Shown here: positions 1 to 7,478 of the stretch, in pieces | Position numbering within the stretch: the stretch's first letter is position 1 | Layout: every line of letters starts with the position of its first letter | Assembly (NCBI GenBank): GCA_017411235.1 | Contig: JAFPMR010000056.1 | Location: forward strand, 1 to 13,479 | DNA from: Bacilli bacterium | GTDB taxonomy: Bacteria > Bacillota_I > Bacilli_A > RF39 > UBA660 | DNA: 13,479 bases | Reading direction: 5' to 3' | The notes under the pieces: model-generated | Databases searched by the model: none | What the model saw: only the letters and a program-made list of their open reading frames with translations | What the model was told of the DNA's origin: nothing | Program-made: the position numbers and the translations under genes

Positions 1-128
1 ATTGTATTTAAGGATGCTACGATCTTACTATCATCTAAAATGACGCCATCTTTTACTGGTACATTAAAGTCACATCTTAGTAAGACTTTCTTGCCTTTAA
101 CATCCATATCTTGTATTCTTTTTTTCAT
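1..128 (-). CDS. pgk: Phosphoglycerate kinase, N-terminal part (cut by window edge)
   Basis: This is the first 42 codons of a minus-strand gene that runs off the left edge. Seen: the translation begins [20 protein letters not shown] and continues FNVPVKDG, then DDSKI. This is the hallmark N-terminus of phosphoglycerate kinase, where the RxDFN segment helps bind 3-phosphoglycerate. Family knowledge: the enzyme is cytoplasmic and makes ATP plus 3-phosphoglycerate from 1,3-bisphosphoglycerate, the step straight after GAPDH, which is encoded immediately upstream. The ATG is preceded by GGTGAT four bases away, a fair ribosome-binding site. A terminator and a promoter lie between gap and pgk, so pgk can be transcribed on its own. 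The start is secure, but the rest of the gene cannot be judged here. Confidence 0.9.
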   Translation of the reverse strand, partial: MKKRIQDMDVKGKKVLLRCDFNVPVKDGVILDDSKIVASLNT

Positions 129-137
129 ACTATCACC

Positions 138-172
138 ATTATAATTATAGAATATGTCATACTTATCTTCAA
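138..172 (-). promoter_or_regulatory. Probable promoter of pgk
   Basis: On the minus strand TTGAAG (167-172) is followed after 17 bases by a perfect TATAAT (144-149), ending about 15 bases before the pgk ATG. A second TATAAT at 138-143 directly adjoins the first. Initiation from the first box would give a leader of only about nine bases, starting at or inside the GGTGAT ribosome-binding site. The match is by eye. Confidence 0.5.
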
Positions 173-193
173 TATATCAATTTTATTTTGTCA

Positions 194-218
194 TAAAAAA
201 AGTGTCTAAACAGACACT
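194..218 (-). terminator. Intrinsic terminator of gap
   Basis: A perfect 7-bp stem (201-207 with 212-218, AGTGTCT/AGACACT, 4-base loop) is followed on the minus strand by a T-run (195-201). The right arm overlaps the gap stop codon (217-219), so the end of the coding sequence is part of the hairpin. Confidence 0.85.
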
Positions 219-1230
219 ATTTTTCAATGTTCATTAGTTTTTTAGCAGTACGCATCATTTGAGCAGTATAACCCATTTCGTTGTCATACCATGCTACTAC
301 TTTAACTAGTTGTTTTCCATCAGCATCTAATACATTAGTTAATAGGCCATCAACTAAAGCACCACACTTCTTACCAATAACATCGCTTGATACAATAGGA
401 TCCATAGTGAATTTTAATGTATCACTTTCAGCATTCTTAAGAAGTTCATTTACTTCTTCTTTAGTTGTAGCTCTAGATAATTCTAATGTTACGTCTACTA
501 CTGATCCATCTGATACTGGAACACGGAATGCATTTCCATCTAGTTTACCTGCTATTTCAGGAATTACTAAACCAATTGCAGATGCAGCTCCTGTTGAAGC
601 TGGAACGATATTTTGTGCACATGCTCTACCACGTCTTGCAAGGATTCCTTTTTTATGAGGAATATCTAATGTTGCTTGATCATTTGTATAAGCATGAACT
701 GTTGTCATATATCCTTTTTCAATACCAATATTATCTTGTAATACTTTTAATACTGGTGCTAAGCAGTTAGTTGTACATGAAGCAGCAGATATAACTGTTT
801 CAGATCCATCTAATGTATCTGAGTTTACTCCATAAACGATAGTTTTCATTTCACCTTTACCAGGTGCTGAAATAATAACTTTCTTAGCTCCTGCTTGGAT
901 ATGTTTACTTGCTCCTTCTAGATCAGTAAAGTGTCCTGTACATTCTAGAACAACATCTACTCCTAAATCTCCCCAAGGTAGATTTGCTGGATCAGATTCT
1001 GCAAATACTTTGATTCTTTTTGAATCTTTGATTACTATTTCGTCTCCTTCGAATTTAATAATGTTTTCGTGGAATGAACGATGGTTAGTATCGTATTTTA
1101 ACAAGTATGCTAGTGTTTCTGCATCTGTTAAGTCGTTAATTGCTACGATGTCAAAATCTGTTCCTGTAATCATTTCTCTAAATGCTAATCTTCCGATGCG
1201 GCCAAAGCCGTTAATTGCAACTTTTATCAT
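217..1230 (-). CDS. gap: Glyceraldehyde-3-phosphate dehydrogenase (NAD-type)
   Basis: Full-length GAPDH (337 aa, the usual size), a cytoplasmic glycolytic enzyme. It oxidises glyceraldehyde-3-phosphate with NAD and phosphate to 1,3-bisphosphoglycerate. Seen: the Rossmann motif NGFGRIGR at residues 7-14; Asp33 in AIND, the position that favours NAD over NADP; the catalytic SCTTNC with nucleophile Cys152; the base His179 in TTVHAYTNDQ; and the C-terminal WYDNEMGYT. The ATG at 1230 is preceded by a purine-rich AGGAAGGAAG site at a slightly long spacing. Only 20 bases separate it from the nucleoside kinase upstream and no clear promoter lies between, so co-transcription is likely, although an internal promoter inside the kinase gene is possible. 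It ends in a terminator that overlaps its TAG stop. Nothing in it looks degraded. Confidence 0.97.
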   Translation of the reverse strand: MIKVAINGFGRIGRLAFREMITGTDFDIVAINDLTDAETLAYLLKYDTNHRSFHENIIKFEGDEIVIKDSKRIKVFAESDPANLPWGDLGVDVVLECTGHFTDLEGASKHIQAGAKKVIISAPGKGEMKTIVYGVNSDTLDGSETVISAASCTTNCLAPVLKVLQDNIGIEKGYMTTVHAYTNDQATLDIPHKKGILARRGRACAQNIVPASTGAASAIGLVIPEIAGKLDGNAFRVPVSDGSVVDVTLELSRATTKEEVNELLKNAESDTLKFTMDPIVSSDVIGKKCGALVDGLLTNVLDADGKQLVKVVAWYDNEMGYTAQMMRTAKKLMNIEK

Positions 1231-1250
1231 TTGTATTCTTCCTTCCTATC

Positions 1251-2921
1251 CTATTTATAGTTTTCAAAGATACTCTTACCAATAAACTCACGTAGAATTG
1301 AATCACCAGGTACATAGTCTGATGGTATTGGGAAGAAGTTCTTTAAAAAGTTAATTAGTCTTCTCGCTTCACTATATGAAGGAGAATTTCTTTTTACTGA
1401 GTATAGTAGTGGTTCTACATATACTTTTAATACTCCCATTTCGTATATTAATGATGTATTAATTATTTTATCTACAGTATTGATATATGGATAAATGTAT
1501 TTTTGTTCTCCACCTCTTACTGTACTCCAATAAGCAATTGTTTTTCCAACGTCACAAGCTCTTGAACGATTGTCTCTAACAATTCTTCTCATTAATCTTA
1601 AGTCAGTTGTTGATAGATAATTGTGTCTATCAATATTTATTGGAATAAATGGACTTAAGTATACTTTATATTTTAATTTAGAATCTAGTTCTGGTGTCAT
1701 TGCATCATTGATACTATGTAATCCTTCAATAAGTATTATTGTATCTTCTGCAAGTTTAATAGGTTCTTCTGAGTATTCTTTTTTACCTGTTACAAAGTTA
1801 AATGTTGGAACATTAACTTTCTTACCAGCTATTAAATCTTTTAATTGTTTATTTAATAGTTTTAAGTCTAAGCATTCTAAACATTCAAAATCATATTTTC
1901 CATTTTCATCTCTTGGTGACTCTTCTCTTTCTTTGAAGTAATCATCAGTAGATATAACGTATACGTCATATCCTCTACTACGTAATTCTAAAGCGATCTT
2001 CTTAGTTGATGTAGTTTTACCAGTTGATGATGGACCAGCAAATAAGACATATCTAGATTTCTTTTTGATTATATCGTCTACTAAGTCATGTATTTCATTA
2101 TTGAAATGTGTTTCAACTATTTTAATAAAATCTTCTATCTTACAATCAGATATTATTCCGTTTAAATCTGAAATGTATGGAGTTCCAACATCTTGAATCC
2201 ATTTTTGTCCTTCATCAAAACATTTAATAACATTTTGATAATGTATGTATTCTGGGACTTTAAATTTAGAAATCTTTGTTGGGAATAATAATACTAATTT
2301 GTTTTCACCTAAATATACCAAATCGTATGTCTTTAAGCATCCAGTTGAGTATGGCATTTCAGAATAGAAATAGTTTAAATAATTTCTTAATTTATACATT
2401 GTAACTATCTTGCCATTTAAGTTATGTAGATTGATTGCTTTTTCTGGTTCTTTAATTCTATTCAAATAATTAATCATACCGTCTGATTCAACATTCATGT
2501 TGTAGATTCTTTCGTTGTTGTTAATTATTTCATTCATTTTTGCTTTTAGTTTTTTAGCATCATTAAGAGTGAATTTCTTTTCACCTGTGATTGTCATATG
2601 TAATCCATTAGCTATTGAATGGTTGAATGATACGTTATAATCTTCACCAAAAGCTTCTTTTAATGCTACAACTATTACGAATTGTAATCCACTTTTATGA
2701 ATACGATAACCATTAGGGCTTGTTAAATCTACAAAGTCTAACTTTGTTGCTCTAGTTATTGGCATTTCCATAGAAACAGCAGCGTGTTCAATTTCGGCGC
2801 CGACAATCTCGTAATCTAGTTTTGATTGATATAATTTACTAAGTTCATATATAGTTGTTCCTTTTTCGACTTCCATTATTGTTCCGTCGCTAAAAGTAAC
2901 GTTTGCTCTATTTGTTGACAT
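1251..2921 (-). CDS. TGS-domain nucleoside kinase (uridine kinase/phosphoribulokinase family)
   Basis: A 556-aa protein combining a ThrRS-like front end with a P-loop kinase. Seen: residues about 5-65 resemble a TGS domain (FSDGTIMEVEKGTT..EL). Residues about 70-160 resemble the second additional domain of threonyl/alanyl-tRNA synthetases, though its metal-binding HxxxH is not evident. The C-terminal half is a uridine-kinase-like NTPase with Walker A GPSSTGKTT at 296-304, STDDYF at 324-329, an aspartate-rich LECLDLKLL segment near 348-356 and the Walker-B-like strand IILIEGLH at 395-402. Family knowledge: proteins of this architecture are common in Bacillota and annotated as nucleoside kinases, probably phosphorylating uridine or cytidine. 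Substrate is not readable from sequence, and the TGS part may be regulatory or RNA-binding. The ATG has AGAGGG upstream. It is first in a probable two-gene unit with gap. Confidence 0.85.
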   Translation of the reverse strand: MSTNRANVTFSDGTIMEVEKGTTIYELSKLYQSKLDYEIVGAEIEHAAVSMEMPITRATKLDFVDLTSPNGYRIHKSGLQFVIVVALKEAFGEDYNVSFNHSIANGLHMTITGEKKFTLNDAKKLKAKMNEIINNNERIYNMNVESDGMINYLNRIKEPEKAINLHNLNGKIVTMYKLRNYLNYFYSEMPYSTGCLKTYDLVYLGENKLVLLFPTKISKFKVPEYIHYQNVIKCFDEGQKWIQDVGTPYISDLNGIISDCKIEDFIKIVETHFNNEIHDLVDDIIKKKSRYVLFAGPSSTGKTTSTKKIALELRSRGYDVYVISTDDYFKEREESPRDENGKYDFECLECLDLKLLNKQLKDLIAGKKVNVPTFNFVTGKKEYSEEPIKLAEDTIILIEGLHSINDAMTPELDSKLKYKVYLSPFIPINIDRHNYLSTTDLRLMRRIVRDNRSRACDVGKTIAYWSTVRGGEQKYIYPYINTVDKIINTSLIYEMGVLKVYVEPLLYSVKRNSPSYSEARRLINFLKNFFPIPSDYVPGDSILREFIGKSIFENYK

Positions 2922-2946
2922 AAAATCCCTCTCATATTCTAATGTA

Positions 2947-2975
2947 ATTATACTATATTATTTGGTTTTTTGCAT
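2947..2975 (-). promoter_or_regulatory. Probable promoter of nucleoside kinase-gap unit
   Basis: A perfect TATAAT on the minus strand (2947-2952) lies 25 bases before the kinase ATG. The -35 region at 17-bp spacing (ATGCAA, 2970-2975) is weak. It sits in the AT-rich spacer shared with the divergent C40 peptidase gene. Confidence 0.45.
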
Positions 2976-3008
2976 AAAATTTAATTTACTAAATTATTTT
3001 TGATATAT

Positions 3009-3037
3009 TTTATACATTCTATTTGTTATGTTATAAT
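3009..3037 (+). promoter_or_regulatory. Probable promoter of C40 peptidase gene
   Basis: TTTATA (3009-3014), a 17-bp spacer and a perfect TATAAT (3032-3037) precede the plus-strand gene. A strong AGAAGGGG ribosome-binding site stands about five bases before its ATG. The -35 match is only partial. Confidence 0.5.
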
Positions 3038-3059
3038 TTAAAAAGAAAGAAGGGGCTGA

Positions 3060-4448
3060 ATGAAAAAGAATAAGTTAGTTATATTTATTTGTATTTTATT
3101 AATACTAATTGTTTCTCTAATTGTTATTGCTAATTTCAAGGTTGCTCCTTATGTAACTAATATAGAAATAACAGAAAGTAAGAAATATAATGATAAAGTT
3201 ATTATCAATGTTTATGTTGGTAATTACTTCTTTAAAATAAATAAAGATACTTGGTGTTTAGTTACTACTGAAAAAGACGAAAAGATAGATAAAAATGATT
3301 CTAGATGGATAATGGCAAGTAATGGTTATTGTTCACATACTACTGATGCTGGTGATTATAATATTTATGTTAAAGATAAATATGGAAATATTAACGATAT
3401 TTATTCACAGAAGGTAGAAATAAACAAGATACTTGAAGCTAAATTTAGTAAAGATGCTATTTATTTATATAAAGGCGGAAAAGAAAAGTTTAAGTATGAT
3501 TTAGTAGTACTTGGTAATGCTAGAGAAGATGTTAAAGTTGTTTCATCTGATACTAGTATTATTGAAGTTAATGATGATGTTGTAGTAGCTAAAGATTATG
3601 GTGTTGCTGAGATTCAAATTAAAGATGATACGAATATTTATGGAAGAATTAAAGTTTATGTTTCTAATTTTATTAGGAAACCTGAAATAGATACTAGCAA
3701 ACCATATCTACAATGCTTACAGTTTACTGATGATGAAGCTGCTTTAATAGATGAAATACTATTTGATAGAATTGATCAAGCTGGTTATGGTACTAGGGCT
3801 GGTGTTGTAGCAGCTGCTAGATTTGCTGCTTTAGAATTCGCTTATAGGATTGATTACTTCTATGAAAATGGACGTTTAAATAATTATGCTCCTTTCCCTA
3901 AGGTTGATGGTGAAGGAAGATATTACCATAGAGGTTTCTATTTAACGAAAGCTAAATATAAAGACTTAGACAAAGATGCTATTTATGTTGGTCCTGCTGC
4001 TTGGGGTTGTGATTTGAAAAACTTCACAAACTGGGGCAAATGGGTATACGGAAGATATTATGCTAATGGATTTGATTGTTCTGGATTCGTTACATGGGCG
4101 CTATTAAATGGTGGATTCGATATTGGTGATATTGGAGCAGGTGGAGATGGTAGTGGACAAAAAGCATTACCTGATCTTGGTACTAAGTTACCTATTTCTC
4201 CTGAACTAATGAACTCAGGAAGAGTTAAAGTCGGAGATTTAATTGGTTTAGATGGACATGCTGCTATCTTAGCAGGATGGGATGAAAATAATTATTATAT
4301 TGCTGAATCTTTAAATACTACTGGTGGAGTTGTTATTACAACAGTACCTAGAAGTAAGTTAGAGAATAGAAATAGTATTTATACATTTGTTGTTTTAATG
4401 GATGATGTATATAAGGAAGATGGAAATCTAACTAATTATTGGTCATAA
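3060..4448 (+). CDS. Secreted/anchored NlpC/P60 (C40) peptidoglycan endopeptidase with Ig-like domains
   Basis: A 462-aa envelope protein. Seen: residues 1-25 are a short basic start plus a long hydrophobic segment with no clear cleavage site, so either a signal peptide or a membrane anchor. Residues about 30-122 look like an Ig-like sandwich with a possible Cys66-Cys91 disulfide (pattern YNIYVKDKYGN near the end). Residues about 127-202 resemble a BIG_2 domain (SSDTSIIEV, then VAKDYGVAEIQIK). Residues about 310-450 form an NlpC/P60 domain with catalytic Cys340 in FDCSGFV and His400 in GLDGHAAILAGW; the third polar residue is probably in YIAESLN (415-419). Family knowledge: C40 enzymes cut within peptidoglycan stem peptides, classically D-gamma-Glu-diaminopimelate bonds. 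It is monocistronic, with its own promoter and a terminator shared with the convergent operon. The family call is secure, the precise bond is not. Confidence 0.88.
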   Translation: MKKNKLVIFICILLILIVSLIVIANFKVAPYVTNIEITESKKYNDKVIINVYVGNYFFKINKDTWCLVTTEKDEKIDKNDSRWIMASNGYCSHTTDAGDYNIYVKDKYGNINDIYSQKVEINKILEAKFSKDAIYLYKGGKEKFKYDLVVLGNAREDVKVVSSDTSIIEVNDDVVVAKDYGVAEIQIKDDTNIYGRIKVYVSNFIRKPEIDTSKPYLQCLQFTDDEAALIDEILFDRIDQAGYGTRAGVVAAARFAALEFAYRIDYFYENGRLNNYAPFPKVDGEGRYYHRGFYLTKAKYKDLDKDAIYVGPAAWGCDLKNFTNWGKWVYGRYYANGFDCSGFVTWALLNGGFDIGDIGAGGDGSGQKALPDLGTKLPISPELMNSGRVKVGDLIGLDGHAAILAGWDENNYYIAESLNTTGGVVITTVPRSKLENRNSIYTFVVLMDDVYKEDGNLTNYWS

Positions 4449-4450
4449 TA

Positions 4451-4475
4451 AAAAGACTCATATGAGTCTTTTTTT
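4451..4475. terminator. Bidirectional terminator between C40 gene and GH73-fusion gene
   Basis: A perfect palindrome (4451-4472, arms AAAAGACTC/GAGTCTTTT with loop ATAT) has T-runs on both strands. It stands two bases after the C40 stop codon and one base from the stop of the convergent gene, so it serves both. Confidence 0.88.
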
Positions 4476-5520
4476 ATTCTGTTGAAACTCTTGTAGCTAT
4501 TTGAATTATTGTATCTACACCATGACTACTACCATAGTCTTTTGCTACATTAGCAACACTAGTACCATAGTAGTGACTTCCACCTGGAGTTAAATACTTG
4601 GTTTGTAATAAGTTAGCATGGAAATCTATGAATTCACTAACACTATCAAAACCGGCATAGCCACCATTACAGTTAGTTACTTTTTTACCATTACCATATG
4701 ATTGATTATAGTATCTTACTCCACCAATGTTATTACAATTCTTTGTAAGTTCAGATCCTAACCATCCTGATTCATATGAGTATAAACCGATTAGATAGAA
4801 AGCATTTACTCCGTGATTCTTTTCAGCAAGAATTAAGTCATGTGCTAAAGGAATATATACTTTAGCTTTTCCTTTGTAAGCTGTACTATTTTGTAGTACT
4901 TTTATGAACTCTTCTTCTGTTAAGCCACTTATCTTTGTTACATTTGTTGAGTCAAAGTATTTTCCACCACCTACTGTTTCGTGTGGTGTATTAGTTTGAG
5001 TATTGGTGTTTGTAGTATTGTTTTGTGATTCTCTACTCTTTTTCCATTCTTCAAATGATTGTTTATTAGCTTCTCTCTTCTTTTGTTCTTCTTCATAAGC
5101 TTTTCTTAGTTGTGCTTCATCTTCTGAAGAATCATGATTAGCTGCAAGTGCAGCTTCTTTTACTTTGGCTGATTCTAGTAAAACGTCACATTCTTTTCCG
5201 TTAGTTAAACATACTGAACAAGATGTAAATTCATTAGCTGTTTCTTGCATGTTAGCATTTAGTGTTAAAACATAATTTATTACACTAGGAATGATGAAGA
5301 TTACTAGACCTGCTATTAGTCTTTTTACTAATAGTTTCCAATTGTCTTTTAAGTCATCTTCTTTACCACTTATTATTGTTTTAGTTATATTGACTATTGT
5401 TACGATAATAATTAATAAAGGAACAACGACTCTTGCAACGGATAGAAAGATATTAATCATCTTAAATGTTCTTAATACGGCTTCTTGATCACATAAATTT
5501 AATGATAATAAGTTTATCAT
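4474..5520 (-). CDS. VirB2/TrbC-like membrane hairpin fused to GH73-type glucosaminidase
   Basis: A 348-aa protein of unusual composition. Seen: two hydrophobic helices (about 23-47 and 65-87) flank a charged loop SGKEDDLKDNWKLLVKR, a pattern typical of the two-helix TrbC/VirB2-like pilin-related proteins of Bacillota. Next come a cysteine cluster (C101, C104, C111), a charged helical stretch (about 115-165), an Asn/Thr-rich linker (165-182), and a glucosaminidase-like domain (about 200-345) with YSYESGWLGSELTKNCNNIGG, probable catalytic Glu250. Family knowledge: GH73 enzymes cleave the peptidoglycan glycan strand. Inference: the positive loop faces the cytoplasm, so both ends are outside and the enzyme is tethered at the cell wall. 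It is third gene after yvcK-whiA, eight bases beyond whiA, with an AGGTGAT ribosome-binding site. I see no other conjugation gene. The muramidase call is firm; the VirB2-like call is moderate. Confidence 0.75.
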   Translation of the reverse strand: MINLLSLNLCDQEAVLRTFKMINIFLSVARVVVPLLIIIVTIVNITKTIISGKEDDLKDNWKLLVKRLIAGLVIFIIPSVINYVLTLNANMQETANEFTSCSVCLTNGKECDVLLESAKVKEAALAANHDSSEDEAQLRKAYEEEQKKREANKQSFEEWKKSRESQNNTTNTNTQTNTPHETVGGGKYFDSTNVTKISGLTEEEFIKVLQNSTAYKGKAKVYIPLAHDLILAEKNHGVNAFYLIGLYSYESGWLGSELTKNCNNIGGVRYYNQSYGNGKKVTNCNGGYAGFDSVSEFIDFHANLLQTKYLTPGGSHYYGTSVANVAKDYGSSHGVDTIIQIATRVSTE

Positions 5521-5528
5521 TTAATCAC

Positions 5529-6458
5529 CTATTCTTGTTTATTCTTATGTCTTTCTACTAATTTCTTTACTTTAATGAAGTAATGATTAACACCGGATTT
5601 GCCGATTTCTCTACCAGTTTCTTGAGAGATAATATCAGCTAGTTCAGATAAAGATGTTTCAGGATAGGCTTCTCTATATTTGATTGCTTCTCTAACATTT
5701 TCATCTAGTAAACCTAATAAATCATGTTCTTTTAAGTAATTGATATCTTCTAGTTGTTTTAATCCTGTTTTTAAGACTTTTTCTTGGTTGGCAATTTCAC
5801 AGTTGTTTAGTCTATTTACCATATTTTTATGGTCTCTATATATTCTTATATCTTCAAAATAGAAGAAACAATTGGTAGCTCCTAGTAAACGAATCATATC
5901 ACTAATCATTTCTGCACTTTTGATATATGTCATATAGTTACTATTTCTTTTTAATACTTTAGCTTGGATATTAAATTCCTTTAATAATTCAGCCAAGTAT
6001 AGAGCATCTTTTTTTAATGATGATGTAAATTCTAGATGATAACCAGATGCACTTGGATCATTAACACTACCACAAGCAAGAAAAGCACCAGTTAGGTAAC
6101 TTACTATTTCTTCTCTACTACTTAGGAAGTATTCTTCTGGTAATGTTTTTTTACCTTCTTTATATATGTTTAATGATTCTAAGATGTCATCTACTTTTTC
6201 TGTTACCTCTAAGATGTATATTTGTTTTACTCTAAATCTTTTTTGATTTCGAATAGTTATTTTGATATTAACACCATAATTACTTTTGATATCTTTATAT
6301 ATTCTTCTTGCAACTGAAGCATTTTCAAAAGTTAAAGATATTCTATTCTTTTTTATTTGACTAGAATATCTTACAAATGCTGCTAATTCAGTTAATGATT
6401 CTAATGGTGATATATCATTTTTAGTTATTTCTTCTTTTAATCTTGTGGTAAAAGTCAT
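5529..6458 (-). CDS. whiA: WhiA, sporulation/division regulator family
   Basis: A 309-aa WhiA homologue of normal length. Seen: an N-terminal region with the degenerate LAGLIDADG homing-endonuclease fold, including YLTGAFLACGSVNDP at about 121-135, and a C-terminal helix-turn-helix with the family signature SQETGREIGKSGVNH (278-292). Family knowledge: WhiA binds DNA. In Streptomyces it is a transcription factor for sporulation septation, and in Bacillus subtilis it affects division and chromosome segregation; it has no nuclease activity. The ATG follows the yvcK stop after one base (TAAGATG), with GAAGAAGAG inside the yvcK end as the likely ribosome-binding site, so the two genes are translationally coupled. 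Eight bases further on starts the glucosaminidase fusion gene, linking the regulator to wall turnover in one operon. Confidence 0.95.
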   Translation of the reverse strand: MTFTTRLKEEITKNDISPLESLTELAAFVRYSSQIKKNRISLTFENASVARRIYKDIKSNYGVNIKITIRNQKRFRVKQIYILEVTEKVDDILESLNIYKEGKKTLPEEYFLSSREEIVSYLTGAFLACGSVNDPSASGYHLEFTSSLKKDALYLAELLKEFNIQAKVLKRNSNYMTYIKSAEMISDMIRLLGATNCFFYFEDIRIYRDHKNMVNRLNNCEIANQEKVLKTGLKQLEDINYLKEHDLLGLLDENVREAIKYREAYPETSLSELADIISQETGREIGKSGVNHYFIKVKKLVERHKNKQE

Positions 6459-6459
6459 C

Positions 6460-7407
6460 TTACTCTTCTTCCATTAGGTATGAGAAGATTAAAAATGATG
6501 TTTTTAGGGCGTCATGTCTAACGTAACCATCTTCTACTTTAAATAGATTATCTGCTATTAAGTGAACTCCCATTTTGTGTAGTTTACTTACGTCGATAGC
6601 TACAGCATCTTTTCCTTCAGATTTAGCTAATACTTTCATTGAAGCATCTATTTCAGAACTATTAGCTATAACTGCAGTTATTTGACCTTCTCCTATATAC
6701 TTTTCAATAAATTTGATATGATCACTAACCTTGAAGTTATCTGTTTCTCCAGGTTGAGTTAACATATTACAAATATATAATTTTTTTGCTTTAGATTTTT
6801 TAATAGCTTCTTGTATTTCAGGAACTATTATATTTGGCATTATACTAGTTATTAATGAGCCTGAACTAAATACTATTAGGTCTGCTTTTTTAATTGCATC
6901 TAATACTTTTGGTGTTACTTTTATTTTCTTACTGTATTCTAGATCTACTATTTTACTTCTAGCTTCAGTTATTTCAGCTTCACCAACAATTCTTTCTCCT
7001 GTTCTAGTTATACCTATTAAGTCAACGTTATCTTCTGTTAGAGGAAGAAGTGTTCCTTTAACGTCCAATAAGTCACATAGTATTGGTAATGAGTGAGCAA
7101 AGTCTCCTTTCATTTCCAATAATGCTGTCATAATTAAGTTTTTTATTGAGTGATTATTTAAACTACTTTCTTTACTGAAACGATAGTTAAATAAATCGAT
7201 AACTCCTTTTGATTCTGTAGACATTGCTAGTAATACTTTTGTGATGTCTCCAACTGCAGGTATAGAGAATTCTTCTCTTAATGATCCTGTACTAGATCCA
7301 TTGTCTGATACACTTACTACTGCTGTAATGTCCATAGGGAATTGTTTTAATCCCTTTAATAATTGAGATAGTCCGCTACCTCCACCGAAAATTACTACTT
7401 TTTTCAT
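6460..7407 (-). CDS. yvcK: YvcK/CofD-like protein (gluconeogenesis and cell-wall factor)
   Basis: A 315-aa protein of the YvcK (GlmR) branch of the CofD-like family. Seen: FGGGSG at residues 7-12; SDNGSSTGSLRE at 34-45, a variant of the usual DDGGSSGRLR; GDI at 53-55; SSGSLITSIMPNI at about 181-193; and CNMLTQPGETDNF at 213-225. Family knowledge: YvcK binds UDP-GlcNAc-type nucleotide sugars and in Bacillus stimulates GlmS, directing carbon to wall precursors; it is needed for growth and normal shape on gluconeogenic carbon sources. It is first in the operon with whiA and the glucosaminidase fusion. The ATG has a very strong GGAGGT site. The usual upstream partner rapZ is absent at this locus. 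A promoter and a 10-bp inverted repeat lie directly upstream. Confidence 0.93.
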   Translation of the reverse strand: MKKVVIFGGGSGLSQLLKGLKQFPMDITAVVSVSDNGSSTGSLREEFSIPAVGDITKVLLAMSTESKGVIDLFNYRFSKESSLNNHSIKNLIMTALLEMKGDFAHSLPILCDLLDVKGTLLPLTEDNVDLIGITRTGERIVGEAEITEARSKIVDLEYSKKIKVTPKVLDAIKKADLIVFSSGSLITSIMPNIIVPEIQEAIKKSKAKKLYICNMLTQPGETDNFKVSDHIKFIEKYIGEGQITAVIANSSEIDASMKVLAKSEGKDAVAIDVSKLHKMGVHLIADNLFKVEDGYVRHDALKTSFLIFSYLMEEE

Positions 7408-7424
7408 ACTTAACCTCCGTTTCC

Positions 7425-7458
7425 CCTATAATAACACAATTTAAGGTTTTATTATAGG
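7425..7458. repeat. Perfect 10-bp inverted repeat in yvcK promoter/leader
   Basis: Arms CCTATAATAA (7425-7434) and TTATTATAGG (7449-7458) are exact reverse complements separated by 14 bases. The arm nearer the promoter contains the yvcK -10 box; the other ends a few bases before the GGAGGT ribosome-binding site. There is no T-run, so it is not a terminator. It could be a protein operator, a leader hairpin, or chance in AT-rich DNA, although the GG/CC ends make chance less likely. Confidence 0.6.
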
Positions 7459-7478
7459 CTTTGACTTTTTCTTGACAA
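7451..7478 (-). promoter_or_regulatory. Promoter of yvcK-whiA-GH73 operon
   Basis: TTGTCA (7473-7478), a 16-bp spacer and a perfect TATAAT (7451-7456) precede yvcK by about 45 bases. The -35 box overlaps the T-run of the upstream M23 gene's terminator, and the -10 box lies within an arm of an inverted repeat. Confidence 0.65.

Noticed and set aside
281..1285. Plus-strand open frames at 281-658, 486-770 and 1010-1285
   Set aside because: They lie antisense to the secure gap gene, have no ribosome-binding sites and give low-complexity or unfamiliar translations.
2922..3059. Riboswitch or small RNA in the divergent spacer
   Set aside because: It is short and very AT-rich, and promoter and ribosome-binding elements account for it; no structured element is visible by eye.
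4474..5520. A conjugative element or type IV secretion locus
   Set aside because: Only one gene has a VirB2-like part. No VirB4, VirD4, relaxase, integrase or attachment repeats are seen and every neighbour is housekeeping.
7427..7432. Plus-strand TATAAT as a divergent promoter
   Set aside because: It is produced by the inverted repeat, has no -35 match and would read antisense into the M23 gene with no plus-strand gene to serve.
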